In this document: positions 48,352 to 60,610 of the stretch, one piece after another | How positions within the stretch are numbered: position 1 is the stretch's first letter | How the letters are laid out: each line of letters begins with the position of its first letter | From: Garcia nutans | Lineage: Eukaryota; Streptophyta; Magnoliopsida; Malpighiales; Euphorbiaceae | Direction: 5' to 3' | DNA: 64,000 nucleotides | Assembly (NCBI GenBank): GCA_947685225.1 | Contig: CANTUV010000062.1 | Coordinates: forward strand, 17,132,501-17,196,500 | Notes under the pieces: generated by a model | Databases searched by the model: none | What the model was told of the DNA's origin: nothing | Seen by the model: only the letters and a program-made list of their open reading frames with translations | Translations under genes and position numbers: made by a program

Positions 48352-48460
48352 GAAAGAGTCATTCATTCCAGAAAGAGTCATTCATTCCAGAAAGAGTCAT
48401 TCATTCCAAAAAAGAATCATTCATTACAAAAAGAGTCGTTCATTCCATGAAAAGAGTCAA
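48352..48460 (+). repeat. 19-bp tandem repeat (GAAAGAGTCATTCATTCCA)
   Basis: Five copies, the first two exact and the rest with single changes or an extra A. It is independent of the 47-52 bp repeat just before it. It yields a short Ser/His/Lys-rich ORF (48335-48529) with no gene character. Confidence 0.85.
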
Positions 48461-48544
48461 ACCATAAGTCCTAAACATCCAATGAACCAAAAAGGTAAAA
48501 GCAATCTAAAAAAAAAGAGCAGACAATAGAGTCAACCCTAGGAT

Positions 48545-49501
48545 CTAAATCCTACGTCTCCTACGTGGGGCAGAGTCTTCGGTATCTTCCTTAGTTTCGA
48601 AACTCTCTGCAACATCTATCGTCCCCTCGTCAAGAGGAACCACATCCTCTCCCTCCAACTCCTGCAACAACGCATGCCTCCTTGGCTTTTCGATTGGCCA
48701 AACTTCAGCTATAAACCAAGTCCTATACTCTGGAGTAGGCTGGACAAGGGAAGGCTCTGCAAAAGGCCTGATCATCTGATGGTTCCTAACCCAAGTTTGA
48801 AGAATAGCTCGAGTAACAGTCCAATTTTCAAATCCAAGTGCAGTTCTGTCAAGACTCTGAATAGTCTCAGCCAGAATCACGCCACCAATGCAGTTAAGTT
48901 CTTCCATCTACCTAATCAGGGGGCAAAGCTTTAAATATCCAAAGCCAGGGTCACAGTTGAAAAGAAATCCAGTTAACAGGCAGAAAACAAAGGCTCACAT
49001 CCTATGCTTCAGTTGAATCTCATCTTCAAAATTAGCAGTCAAGAATGCATCAATCAAAGGAAGCAACATCGCCTTATTCCCATCCACAATCATAGCTTGA
49101 GCTTGAGGCCTTGTAAAGTTGAAAAGCCTCTGAAAATACCCCACATAGCCAATTTGAACCTCATGCCTTGCAAGAGGGGCATTTGGGTCACATCCAATAA
49201 TTGAGCAGAATTCCTAAAAAAGAGGACACATCTCCTCCATCCGGGCACCAAATCTGAAAACGTGGGCTTGGGAATCCCAAAATCTGATACAAGCATGCAA
49301 AAAATCCCAATCTACAGCTATGCCTCTAAGAGTAGCAACAGCTTTCAATCCATATCTTCCCATATTGATCCTTTCAACATTATGGAGGCTCTTGGTCAAT
49401 TCATGCATCACATGTTTAAAAAGATGGTCCGTTGTTGAGGGTCCATATTGTACCTTACTCAAAATTCTCGTTTCTGACGACCACTGAGCTCCATAAATCA
49501 T
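48545..49501 (-). pseudogene. Antisense accessory ORF relic, plant mobile domain-like
   Basis: On the minus strand one frame runs from ATG 49501 (MIYGAQWSSETRILSK) to a stop near 48545, about 319 codons, broken only by three stops: TAG at 49214, TGA at about 49010 and TAG at 48908. Readable segments include FWDSQAHVFRFGARMEEMCP, FVFCLLTGFLFN and GGVILAETIQSLDRTALG, ending in an acidic tail with RRRRR. The FWD...VFRFG motif and the position, antisense between pol and the purine tract, recall the reverse ORFs of Tat elements and the plant mobile domain / DUF7745-type proteins found in them. Family assignment is from memory of motifs and unverified. Function unknown. Its start lies 27 bp from the 3' LTR. 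Confidence 0.6.
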
Positions 49502-49515
49502 TTTTATGGACCCTA

Positions 49516-49527
49516 GTGGGGGGCAAT
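49516..49527 (+). promoter_or_regulatory. Polypurine tract before the 3' LTR
   Basis: GTGGGGGGCAAT directly before TGTGAATAC. It follows CCATAAATCATTTTTATGG (49491-49509), the inverse of a word just after the PBS (41872-41890). Confidence 0.85.
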
Positions 49528-51169
49528 TGTGAATACTCGAATTTTAAGGCTTGGAAAGCCGATTTTTCTCAAACTGCAAAAGACCAAGTCAGACCGGACG
49601 ACCACAGTAAAGTTCACCAAAAGTATGTCTTCATGGTACTTGAAATGTCCGAAATGTCACGAGGATCACGGATATGGTCCCCGAATATTTTTTGGAGGTC
49701 CGTAGCTCCCGGAAAATCAGTTTGAACGAAAATCATACATGCTTTTTTAGAAGGCTCGAAAACCAAGGGCGATCGGACCGCTGGGAACGGCGGTCGTGTA
49801 ACACCCCCATATCCAATGCACACACACTACAACCACAACAATGTAGCATAAGTGCACCAAACATAGGGATGCTACGGTTTCCTTAACATTCAAAACATTT
49901 TAAAACAAAACCATAACCTTTCAATTATATACATTATAGAAAAATAGGTCATTTACTTATAAAACAAAACATATTAGATATACATATACATTTAAATATT
50001 ACACAGCGGAAGTTATAAAATATTTACAAATTTACATTATAAACATTACTTTACAAAATATAAAAGAAATATACATGATTGGCAAGTCAGCTCTGATCTT
50101 TAAGCTTCCAAAATCAACTCTTCAATGTCTGCTCTCACTCGGTCTCGAAGAGCTCTCGGGTTCGATCCTATCAGTTCTATCACCTGCGTGATTAAACACT
50201 ATCGCGCTAAGCCAAGGGCTTAGTAAGATAAAACATGCAATAGACATGCTTAAATGTTATACAATGCCAATTTTAATTTATATCATACATGTAACAACAT
50301 AGATGGAAAGCTAACAACATACATTTACATTTCATAACCTAGCGTACATATATGTATATCACATTTCAACATTCTTGCATACACTTTATTAGTTAATCAT
50401 TTAATCATCCATGAACAACACTAAGCAAAGACAAGCATGGGCCCAAGACACACTAATATGCCATTCAATTTTCAGAGTTAATGCTTTGGTTTTGTTATCA
50501 CATTTATTAATATCAATATCATATACCCAACTAGGCTTCAAGGATTAAGTTCAACCAAGCTTCAAGGGGAGCAAAGCATGCTAAGCATCAACCCAACTTG
50601 GCTTCAAGAACTAACCCAACCAAGCTTCAAGGGTTGTAACATCTCAATTAGGCTTCAAGGATTCAATCCAACCTAACTTCAAGAGATTGTTACACTCATT
50701 AGGCATGCCACCAACAACAAACTCTAAAAATGGAATAACACATTAGCCACACAATTCATTTAGATTTCATTCTCAATTCTTATTATCATTTAGGCAAACA
50801 TGCCTCATTTATCTCCATTAAATCACCTTAGCCAATAACAATGGCTCCACATTTCATTTCACAATATAACACTTCATTATTCAAGTGTATATTTATCTCA
50901 CATGACATCATTCATAAATATTAACATTTCATTCCACATTACTCATAAAACACATTACCATTCAAAGTGCATAACATAACATTGTTAATTCTCAACAATG
51001 CAATTAGGGCAAAACACAATTGACATGATTCATAGCTTTAGGACCATTCACAAGTGTTTTTAATTCATCCCTTGGTTTAAGTATGTTTATGTTTAGGTTT
51101 AGAGGCCAAACTACCTTTGAAGAATCTAAACTATGCAAACAAGAACAAAGAAATCAAGCAACATTCGAT

Positions 51170-51390
51170 TAATTTGTGGGACACGCCCAACTCACTTGTA
51201 GGGCACGTCCAACCTAGTTGAGGAACACGCCCGTGTCTTTAACAATAAAAGAGGCAGTAGCCAATTCAAATAATTGACACGCCCAGCACCTTTGATGGAC
51301 ACGCCCGTGTCACTAAAACCAAAAGAGACAGTAGCTAATCCAAATAATTGACACGCCCACTCCCCTAAAATTGATTTTGGCCGTGTCACC
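51170..51390. repeat. Duplicated segment with ACACGCCCGTGTC motifs in the solo LTR
   Basis: Two direct copies of about 85 bp around AAAAGAG(G/A)CAGTAGC and AATAATTGACACGCCCA, with GACACGCCCGTGTC and ACACGCCCGTGTC, plus further GGACACGCCC and GGCCGTGTCACC words. The GC-rich partial palindromes stand out in an AT-rich LTR and may be promoter elements. Confidence 0.6.
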
Positions 51391-52226
51391 AATTCACAAA
51401 ACCTTAACTAAAACCAACCCTTTCTCAATTGCACTCAAACACAATATTCATCATATAACATATTTCACATGAACATAATCAATGTTCTAAACACATAATC
51501 ATCACAAGAACTACTTCACCACACATTAATATCACAATTAAACACATATTAACTCAAAACCCTAAAATCAACATCCTTCTCCATCCATCCAAATCAACAA
51601 CCATCATTTCCAACAACAACCTTCAATTAAACTCATAACTTAAAATCAATTTAACACTTGAAAACACAACCAAACACATCTCAAATCCACCAAATCACAA
51701 AATCATCAAACCCTACTTTACTTCCAACACAACTTCCAAATAAGTAAAGAAAACAAGAAAATACTTACTTGAAAAGAAGAAATTCCACAAATCCTTTGTC
51801 AAAACCTTGGATTGCTTCTTCAATTTGCTTCTTGCCTCAAGAACACTTCTCTTTTCCTTTTGCTAATGGAGAGCCGGCCACTTCATGAAGAAAGAAGACA
51901 ATGATCAAGATACAAAGTCAAATTTTGCTTTTAATCTCCACCAAGTGTTCTTATCCAAGCAATTACTAAAACACCCTCAATCATATAACTAACCTTTGTC
52001 TCATATAAGTCCTTATATGTAATTTCATTAACAACCAAAAATATCTTCTTCCACTTAACCATCACCTTGACTCTTCATTTGACCACTTTATATGTTATAT
52101 ATATCATCATATACACAACATATACATTTGTCTCTAAACCCTAATTCTTCCTCCAAAACACATATGCACAAGCATTCACTTTCCAATTTCTTTTCTTATC
52201 CCATCATATACATTCAATCCAAATTA

Positions 52227-52250
52227 ACAATAACAACAACAACAACAACA
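52227..52250 (+). repeat. (CAA)n microsatellite
   Basis: AACAATAACAACAACAACAAC-type run near the end of the solo LTR. Confidence 0.85.
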
Positions 52251-53353
52251 TAATCAAAACTTCTAAGCCACATATGAGGATATTACAGGTCGGACCGCCG
52301 ACCCTGGTGGTCCGACCGCCGGGACTGGCAGTCCGACCGTCGCCGTTTCTTCTTTTTCCCCTTTTCCCGGCTTGTCACTTCCACGGCGGTTCGACCGCCA
52401 TCCAGTCTGATTTTTGTCTATAAAATGCCTCAGATTTTTCAGAATAGGGGTTGGCTATTCGGATCCCGGGCCTCATGCTGACGAATTCTCTGTTTACACA
52501 CTCTTAAGAACTTTTATTGGACTTTTATTTGCATAAACCTAACCGTGTGCTGTAGGAATTAATGAAAATCGAATTCAAGGTCCGAGAAAACAAGATCTGG
52601 AACTTCGAAGTGGGAAAATCCTAAGCAAGGTAATGTTCTAATTCATCATTTGTTAATTCAAGCATGTCATAAGCATTGCATCTTCTTCTCAATTTCTTTC
52701 TGGTCAAAGACCTAATCCTTTTAGGTCTAAGGCCTAATTAACTAATCAATGAACATTTCGGCATTAAGCCATGAATCAATCAATCTTGTTGGTCAAAGAC
52801 CTAATCTCTTTTGGCATAAAGCCCATCACAATTAAAATTGATCTTTTTGGCACGGAGCCTAAATTGCATTCTTTTGGTACCAAGTACCCAAATTTCAGCA
52901 AAATCAGCACTAAGTGCTCAAAATCTCACAATTTTGGCAAAAAGCCCGACAATGCATGAAGCATACACACACACATGCATAATGCATAATTGCCTTTAAA
53001 TAGGCTTTTCCGAACTACATGGACTTTGATCTCTCATAAAAACGAGAGTCTGTAGGCATATTTGGGATTCACCCCAAATAGCAAGTCCGCAATTTACTAA
53101 CAATCTGTCTGTCTTTTTCCTTTCTGTGTCCCTTTCAGATTTGTTTCTTTTTTGGCAAATTAATCAAATACATGACATAGTCCCCGAATCCTCCTTGGGT
53201 TCGTAGATTAGAAACCTTTCCATTGGATGCATTATTGGAGTCAAACAAGGGTTTTCTTAGTTTTTCCCTTTAAACAGAAAAAACTGAGTGGCGACTCCTA
53301 ACAACAAGTGAACGTTCATCCGAATCCTTTTTGGGTGGAATCCGAGGTTCACA

Positions 53354-53358
53354 AGAAC
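53354..53358. repeat. Target site duplication AGAAC, right
   Basis: AGAAC immediately after the 3' LTR end CA, matching 40539-40543. Satellite resumes in forward orientation on this side. Confidence 0.85.
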
Positions 53359-56300
53359 TAAATTCTTTTTTGAGTCTGAAACTCAATTCGGGTATGAAAG
53401 CCAAACCACCTCGGGTCCAGAACCCAAATTATTTTTTAGTCCATAACTAAATCTGGGTCCAGAACCCAAATCTTTTTTTATTCCAGAACTCAATATAGGT
53501 CCAGAAACCAAATTATTTTTAAATCCAGAACTCGATCGGGTTCAGAACCTAAACCAGCTTGGATCCAAAACCCAAATCTTTTTCAAATCCAGAACTCAAT
53601 TCGAGTCGATAACCCAAACCTCCTCGGGTTTAGAATCTAAATTTTTTTGAGTTCAGAACTTAATCCTGGTCTAGAAACCAAACCACATTGGGTCCAGAAC
53701 ACAAATCTTTTTCCAATCCAGAACTCAATCCGGGTCTAGAGCCTAAACCAACTTGGGTCCAAAACCATAATTTTTTCGAGTTTAGAACTGAATTCAAGTC
53801 CAAAACTAGAACCACCTCAGGTCTAGAACACAGATCTTTTGTGAGACCAAAATTCAATCCGGGTCAAGAATCCAAACCACCTAGGGTCCAAAACCAAAAT
53901 CTTTTTCTAGTCCAGAACTCAATTTGGGTCCAGAACACAAAGTACCTCGAGTTCAGATCCCAAATCTTTTTTGACTCCAAAACTCAATTCGGGTCCAGAA
54001 CCCAAACCACCTCAAGTCCAGAACCCAAATCTTTTTCAAGTCAAGAACTCAATTTGGGTCTAGAATCAAAACCACCTTGGGTCCAAAATCCAAATCTTTT
54101 TCAATTCTGAAATTAAATTTGGGTCCAAACCCAAACAACCTCGGGTTCAAAACCCTAATATTTTTCAACTTTAGAACTCAATTTGGGTTCAGAACCCAAA
54201 CCACCTAAGGTTCAGAACACAAATCTTTTTCAAGTTCAGAACTCAATCCGGGTCCAGAATCCAAACCACCTCGGGTCTAGAAAACAAATCTTTTATGAGT
54301 CTAAAACTCAATCCAGTTTAAGAACCCAAATCTTTTTCGACTCCAGAACTCAATTCGGTAGAATCCAAATCACCTGGGGTCCAGAAGCTAAATCTTTTTC
54401 AAGTCCGAAACTCAATTTGGATCTAGAAACCAAAGCACCTCGGGTCCAAAACCCAAATCATTAACTCAATACAGGTTTAGAACCCAAATATTTTTTGAGT
54501 CCAGAACTCAATTCGGGTCCAGAATCCAAACCACCTCTGGTCCATAACCAAAATCTTTTTTCAGTCTAAAACTCAATTTGGGTCCAAACAAAAATAGCTC
54601 TGGTCCAGAATACAAATCTTTTTCGAGTCCATAACTCAATCAAGGTCTAGAACACAAACCACCTCAGTGCAAGAACCTAAATCATTTTCGATTCCATAAC
54701 TCAATCTGGTTCCAGAACCCAAACCACCTTGGGTCCATAATCCAAATCTTTTTCAAATCTAGAACTCAATCTAGGCCCAGAATCTAAATCACCTTAGGTT
54801 AAAAACCCAAATCTTTTTCAAATCCAGAACTCAATCCGGGTTGAGAACCCAAATGACCTCGGGTTTAGAACCATAATTTTTTCAAGTCCATAACTCAATC
54901 CAGATCCAGAACTCAAACTACCTCGGGTCCAGAATATAGATCTTTTTAAAATCAAGAACTCAATATGGGTACAGAAACCAAACCACCTCGGGTCCAGAAT
55001 CAAATCTTTTTTGAGTCCATAACTCAATGCGGGTCCAGAACCCAAACCACCGCTGGTCCAAAACCTAAATCTTTTTCGACTCCAGAACTCAATTCCGGTC
55101 CAAAACCCAAATCACCATGGGTCCAGAACCCAAATTTTTTTCTAGTCCACAAATCAACCCCGGTCAAGAATCCAAACTCAATTCCGAGCCAGAACCCAAA
55201 CCACCCTCAAGTCAAGAATCCAAATCTTTTTTGAGTTCAGAACTCAATCCGGGTCTAGAACCCATATCTTTTTCGACTCCAGAACTCAATTCGGGTCTAG
55301 AACCAAATCACCTAGGGTCCAAAACCCAAATCTTTTTCGAGTTTAGAACTAAATTCAGGTCCTAAAACTAATTTTTTTTAGTTCAGAACTCAATCCGGGT
55401 CTAGAACCTAAACCACATCGGGTCCAAAACATAGATCTTTTTCAAGTTCAGAACTCAATCCAGTCCAGAACCCAAATAACCTCGGGTTGAGAACCAAAAC
55501 CATCTTGGGTCTAGAACTAAAATTTTTTTAAGTCTACAAATCAATCGTGGTCTAGAACCCAAACCACCTCAAGCCAAGAACCCAAATCATTTTTTAGTCT
55601 AGAACTCAATCTGGGGGCTAGAACCCAAATCACCTCGGGTACAGAATCCAAATCATTTTTGAGTTTAGAACTCAATACGAGTTAAGAATACAAATTTTTT
55701 CAAGTTCAGAACACAATTCGGGTCCAAAACCCAATTCACCTTGGGTCCAGAATCTAAATCTTTTTTATGTCTCGAACTCAATTTGAGTCCAAAAACCAAA
55801 CCACCTCTAATCCAAGACCTAAATCATTTTTTAATCCATAACTAAATCCAGATCGAGAACCTAAATCTTTTTCTAGTCTAGAACTAAATCTAGATTCATA
55901 TCCAGAACTCAATCTGGTTCCAAAATACAAACCACCTCGGGTCCAAAACATAAATATTTTTCAAATCTAAAACTCAATAGTGGTTGAGAACCCAAACCAC
56001 CTCAGGTTCAAAACTCAATCTGGGTCCAAAAGCCAAACCACATCAAGTCCAGAACAGAGATCTTTTTCAGTCCAAAACTCAATCCAAGTCCATAACCCAA
56101 ACCACCTTGGGTCAAGAACCACAATTTTTTTGAGTTGAGAACTCAATCGGGTCTAGAATCCAAAACCACCTCGGGTTTAGAACACATATCCTTTTTGAGT
56201 CTACAACTGAATCCAAGTCCAGAACCCAAACCACCTGAGGTCCAGAGTCCAAATCTTTTTTTAGTCCAGAACTCAAATCGGGTCCAGAACCCAAAGCACC

Positions 56301-59300
56301 TTTAGTCCAGAACCCAAATCATTTTTTAGTCCAAAACTCAATTCATGTCCAGAACCCAAACCACCTCGGGTCCAAAACCCAAATCTTTTTTGAGTCTAGA
56401 ACACAATTTGGACCATAATCCAAATCACCTCGGGTCCACAACCCAAATTTTTTTTTAGTATGAAATTCAATTTGGGTCCAAACCCAAACAACCTCGGGTC
56501 CAAAATCTAAATTTTTTTTAGTCCACAAATCAATTGTGGTCCAGAATCCAAATCACCTCGGGTCAAGAACACAAATCATTTTTCGGTCTAGAACTCAATC
56601 TGGGGCCAGAACCCAAACCACCTCGGTCCAGAACCTAAATCTTTTTCGACTCCAGAACTAGATTGGGGTCCAGCACATAAATCACCATAGGTCCAGAACC
56701 CAAATCTTTTTCAAGTTCAAAACTAAATTCGGGTCCAGAACTCAAACAACCTCGGATCCATAACCCAAATCATTTTTGAATCCATAATTAAATCCGGGTC
56801 CAAAACCTAAATCTTTTTCAAATAAAGAACTCAATTTTGGGCCAAAATCACAAACCACCTTGGGTCTAGAACCCAAATCTTTTTCGTGTTCAAAACTCAA
56901 TCTAGGTCCAGAACCCAAATCACCTTGGGCCCAGAATCTAAATCTTTTTCGAATACACAACTCAATCTGAGTCCAGAACCCAAACCACCTCGATTCCAAA
57001 ACACAAATCTTTTTCAAGTTTGAAACTCAATTTGGGTCTATAACCCAAAACACCTCTGATCCAGAACCCAAATCATTTTCTAATCCACAACTAAATCCGG
57101 GTCCAAAACCCAAATCTTTATCTAATCCAAAACTCAATTTGGGTCAGGAACATAAACCACCTTAGGTCTAACACTCAAATTATATTTGAATCCATAACTC
57201 AATCCGGATCGAGAACGCAAACCACCTCGGGTTCAGAATCTAAATTTTTTTAAGTCCAGAACTCAATTCGGGTCTAGAACCCAAATCCCATTGGGTCCAT
57301 AACACAGATTTTTTTCAAGTCCAAAACTAAATCCAGGTCCAGAACCCAAACCACCTCAAGTCCCCAATCTTTTTTGAGTTTAGAACTCAATTTAGGTCCA
57401 AAATCAAAACCACTGCTGGTCCAAAACCCAAATCTTTTTTTAGTCCGAAATTCAATATGGGCCCAAGCCCAAACCACCTCGAGTCCAGAACCTAAATCTT
57501 TTTCGAGTCTAGAAATCAATTTGGGTCCAGAACCCAAACCACTGCTGGTCAAAAATCCAAATCTTTTTCGAGTTTGAAACTCAATTTAGGTCCAAACCGA
57601 AACAACATCAGGTCCAGAACCCAAACCACCTTGGGTTCAGAACATAAATCTTTTTTGAGTTTAGAACTCAATCCGGGTTCAGAACCTTAACCACCTTGGG
57701 TCCAAAACCCAAATATTTTTTGAATCCAGAACTCAATTCTGGTCCATAACTCAAATCACCTCGAGTCCATAACCCAAAACTTTTTCGAGTCTAAAACTCA
57801 ATTCGGGTCCAGAACCCAAACCACCTCGGGTCCAGAATTCAAATCATTTTTGAATCCACAACTAAATCCTGATCCAAAACCCAAATCTTTTTTTGAATCC
57901 AAAACTCAATCAGGGTCAAGAACCAAAACAACCTCGGGTCAAAAACCTAAATCTTTTTCAAATTCAGAACTCAATCCAGGTCGAGAACCCAAACGACCTT
58001 GGGTCCAAAACCCAAATTTTTTTTGAGTTTAGAACTCAATTCGGGTCCAGAATCCAAACTACTTCTGGTAAAGAACCTAAATCTTTTTCGAGTTCAGAAC
58101 TCAATCCGGGGCCATAACTCAAACAACCTCGGGTCCAGAACCTAAATCTTTTTCGAGTTCAGAACTCAATCAAGATTGTGAACCAAATTTTTTTTATGTC
58201 CATAACTCAATCCAGGTCCAGAACCCAAACCACATCGGGTCCATAACACAGATCATTTTCAATTTTAAAACTTAATCTGGCCCTGAACTCAAACAACCTT
58301 GGGTCAAGAGCCCAAACCACCGTGAGTCCAGAATCCAAAATTTTTTTAGTCCACAAATCAATCGTTGTCCAAAACCCAAACCACCTAGGGATAAGAACTA
58401 AATCTTTTTTTGAGTTCAGAACTCAAACCACCTCGGGTCCAGAACCTAAATATTTTTCGAGTTAAGAACTCAATCCATATCCAAAACCAAAATTTTTTCG
58501 AGTCTAGAACTCAATCCGGGTCCAGAACCCAAAACACATCAAGCCCATAACACGGATCTTTTTCAAGTCCAGAACTCAATCTGGGTCCAGAATCTAAATC
58601 ACCTAGAGTCAAAAACTCAAATCACTTTCGAATCTAGAAGTCAATCTAGGTCGAGAACCCAAATGACCTCGGGTTTTGAACCATAATTTCTTCGAGTCAT
58701 GAACTCAATTCGGGTCTAGATTTCAAACCACCTTGGTTCCAGAAGACAGATCTTTTCTAGTCAAGAACTTAATTCGAGTCCAGAACCCAAACCACCTCAG
58801 GTCTAGAACCAAATCTTTTTTGAGCCCAGAACTCAATGCAGGTCCAAAATTCAAACTACCTCGGAACAAGAACCCAAATATTTTTTGAGTCCATAACTCA
58901 ATCTGGGACCAGAACTCAAACCTCCTCGAGCACAGAAACAAAATTTGTTTCGAGTCCAGAACACAATTCGGGTCTAGAACCCAAATCACCGTGGTTCCCA
59001 AATCTTTTTCAAGTCCGAAACTCTATTCGGGTCTAGAACCCAAACAACCTCGGGTCCAAAACCCAAATCATTTTTGAATCCACAATTAAATCCGGGTCCA
59101 AAATCCAAATCTTTTTCGAATCCAGAACTCAATTTTTTGCAAGAACCCCAAACCACCTCGGGTCAAGAACCCAAATTTTTTTTTAGTTCAGAACTCAATC
59201 CAAGTCCAGAATCCAAACCACATTGGGTCCAGAACCCAAATCTTTTTCGAATACACAACTCAATATGGGTCCAGAACCCAAATCACCATAGGTCCAGAAC

Positions 59301-60485
59301 CCAAATCATTTTTGAATCTAGAACTCAATTTGGGTCAAGAACATAAACCACCTCGGATCCACAACCCAAATCTTTTGGGAATCCAGAACTCAAACCTGGT
59401 GGAGAACACAAACCACCTCAGGTTCAGAACCCAAATTTTTTTAGTCCAAAACTCAATCCGTGTCCAGAACCCAAATCCCATCGGGTCCACAACATAGATT
59501 TTTTTCAATTCCAGAAATAAATCTGGATCCAGAACCCAAACCACCTCGGGTCGAAAATCCAAATCTTTTCAAGTCCAAAACTCAATTCGGGTCTAGAACC
59601 CAAACCACCGCTGGTCCAGAACCTAAATCTTTTTTTAGTTCGAAACTCAATTTTGGTCCAAACCCAAACAACCTCTAGTCCAGAACCCAAACCACCTCGA
59701 GTTCAGAACATAAATCTTTTTCGAGTTAAGAAATCAATTCGGGTCCAGAACCTAAACCACCTTGGGTCCAGAATCCAAATCTTTTTCGACTCTAGAACTC
59801 AGTTTGGGTCCAGATCCAAATCTTTTTTTAACTCTAGAACTCAATTCGGTTCCAGAACCCAAATCATTTTTTACTCTAGAACTCAGTTCGGGTCTAAAAC
59901 ACAAATCACCTCAAGTCCCAAACCTAAATCTTTTCCAAGTCCAAAACTCAATTCGAGTCCAGAATCCAAACCACCTTGAGTCTAGAACCCAAATCATTTT
60001 TTAATTCAAAACTAAATTTGGGTCCAAAACCCAAATCTTTTTTGAATCCAGAACTCAATCGAAGTCAAGAATCCAAACAACCTCGGGTCCAAAATCTAAA
60101 TCTTTTTCGATTTCAGAACTCCATCCAGGTCGAGAACCCACCTTAGGTCTAGAACCCAAATTTTTTTAGTACACAAATCAATCCGAGTCCAGAATCCAAA
60201 CCACCTTGGGTAAAAAACCTAAATCTTTTTGGAGTTCAGAACTCAATCCAAGGCCATAACTCAAACCACCTCGGGTCCAGAACCTAAATCTTTTTTGATT
60301 TCAGAACTCAATTCAGATCTTGAACCTAAATTTTTTTAAGTCCAGAATTCAATCCAGGTCCAGAACCCAAATTGTATCGAGTCCATAACACAGATCTTTT
60401 TCAAGTTCATAACTTAATATGGGTCCTGAACCTAAACAACCTCGGGTCGAGAATCTAAACCACCTTGAGTCCAGAACCCAAATTC

Positions 60486-60610
60486 AATCGTTGTCCACAA
60501 ATCTTTTTTGGTCCATGATTGATTTGTGGACTAAAATCGAAAACCACCTTAGGTCCACCTTAATCTGGATTCTCGACCCGAGGTTGTTTTGAGTTTTGGA
60601 CTTGGATTGA
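60486..60610. repeat. Micro-inversions and hairpin within array IV
   Basis: Two short segments, 60510-60536 (GGTCCATGATTGATTTGTGG onward) and about 60565-60610 (TCTCGACCCGAGGTTG onward), are in reverse orientation, separated by forward sequence (AAACCACCTTAGGTCC). GTCCACAAATC (60493-60503) and GATTTGTGGAC (60521-60531) form a perfect 11-bp stem. Confidence 0.8.

Larger units (their letters stand above)
49797..52287. mobile_element. Nested solo LTR, about 2.49 kb, probable Ty3/gypsy
   Basis: It runs from TGTAACACCCCC to GGATATTACA with terminal TGTAA/TTACA and is flanked by GGTCG on both sides (49792-49796, 52288-52292). It has no coding region, PBS or purine tract, so it fits a solo LTR left by LTR-LTR recombination. 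The word CGCTAAGCCAAGGGCTTAG (about 50203) and the TGTAACACCC end are familiar from plant gypsy LTRs of chromovirus type, but the family is an inference. Inside are repeated CAAGCTTCAAGG-type words (50530-50690), a duplicated ACACGCCCGTGTC region (51170-51390) and a CAA microsatellite (52227-52250). Its orientation could not be set. Confidence 0.75.
40544..53353 (+). mobile_element. Tat-type Ty3/gypsy element inserted in satellite, integrase missing
   Basis: Flanked by the direct 5-bp repeat AGAAC (40539-40543 and 53354-53358). Order: 5' LTR 40544-41851, PBS, leader, gag-protease 42975-46082, RT-RNase H-archaeal-type RNase H 46042-48117, 3' untranslated repeats, antisense ORF relic, purine tract, 3' LTR 49528-53353. 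The nested solo LTR adds about 2.5 kb; without it the element is about 10.3 kb. Tat elements usually carry integrase after the second RNase H; here the frame ends and tandem repeats begin at once. LTRs differ by a few percent by eye, so it is younger than the element at 23.5 kb. Confidence 0.93.
49528..53353 (+). repeat. 3' LTR of the second element, interrupted by a solo LTR
   Basis: Parts 49528-49796 and 52293-53353 together match the 5' LTR (40544-41851); the nested insertion and one copy of its 5-bp duplication lie between. The TATA box is at 52419-52425 and the hairpin array at 52702-52946. By eye about 13 differences fall in the first ~250 bp and about 22 in the last ~1 kb. Confidence 0.9.

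Noticed and set aside
48674..49204. Plus-strand ORFs at 48674-48934 and 49004-49204
   Set aside because: They lie opposite the longer antisense frame, which keeps phase over 950 bp and looks more protein-like.
49797..52287. MITE or DNA transposon instead of a solo LTR
   Set aside because: Only about 5 bp of terminal inversion with TG...CA ends, a 5-bp duplication and 2.5 kb length fit an LTR better. Not fully excluded without a search.
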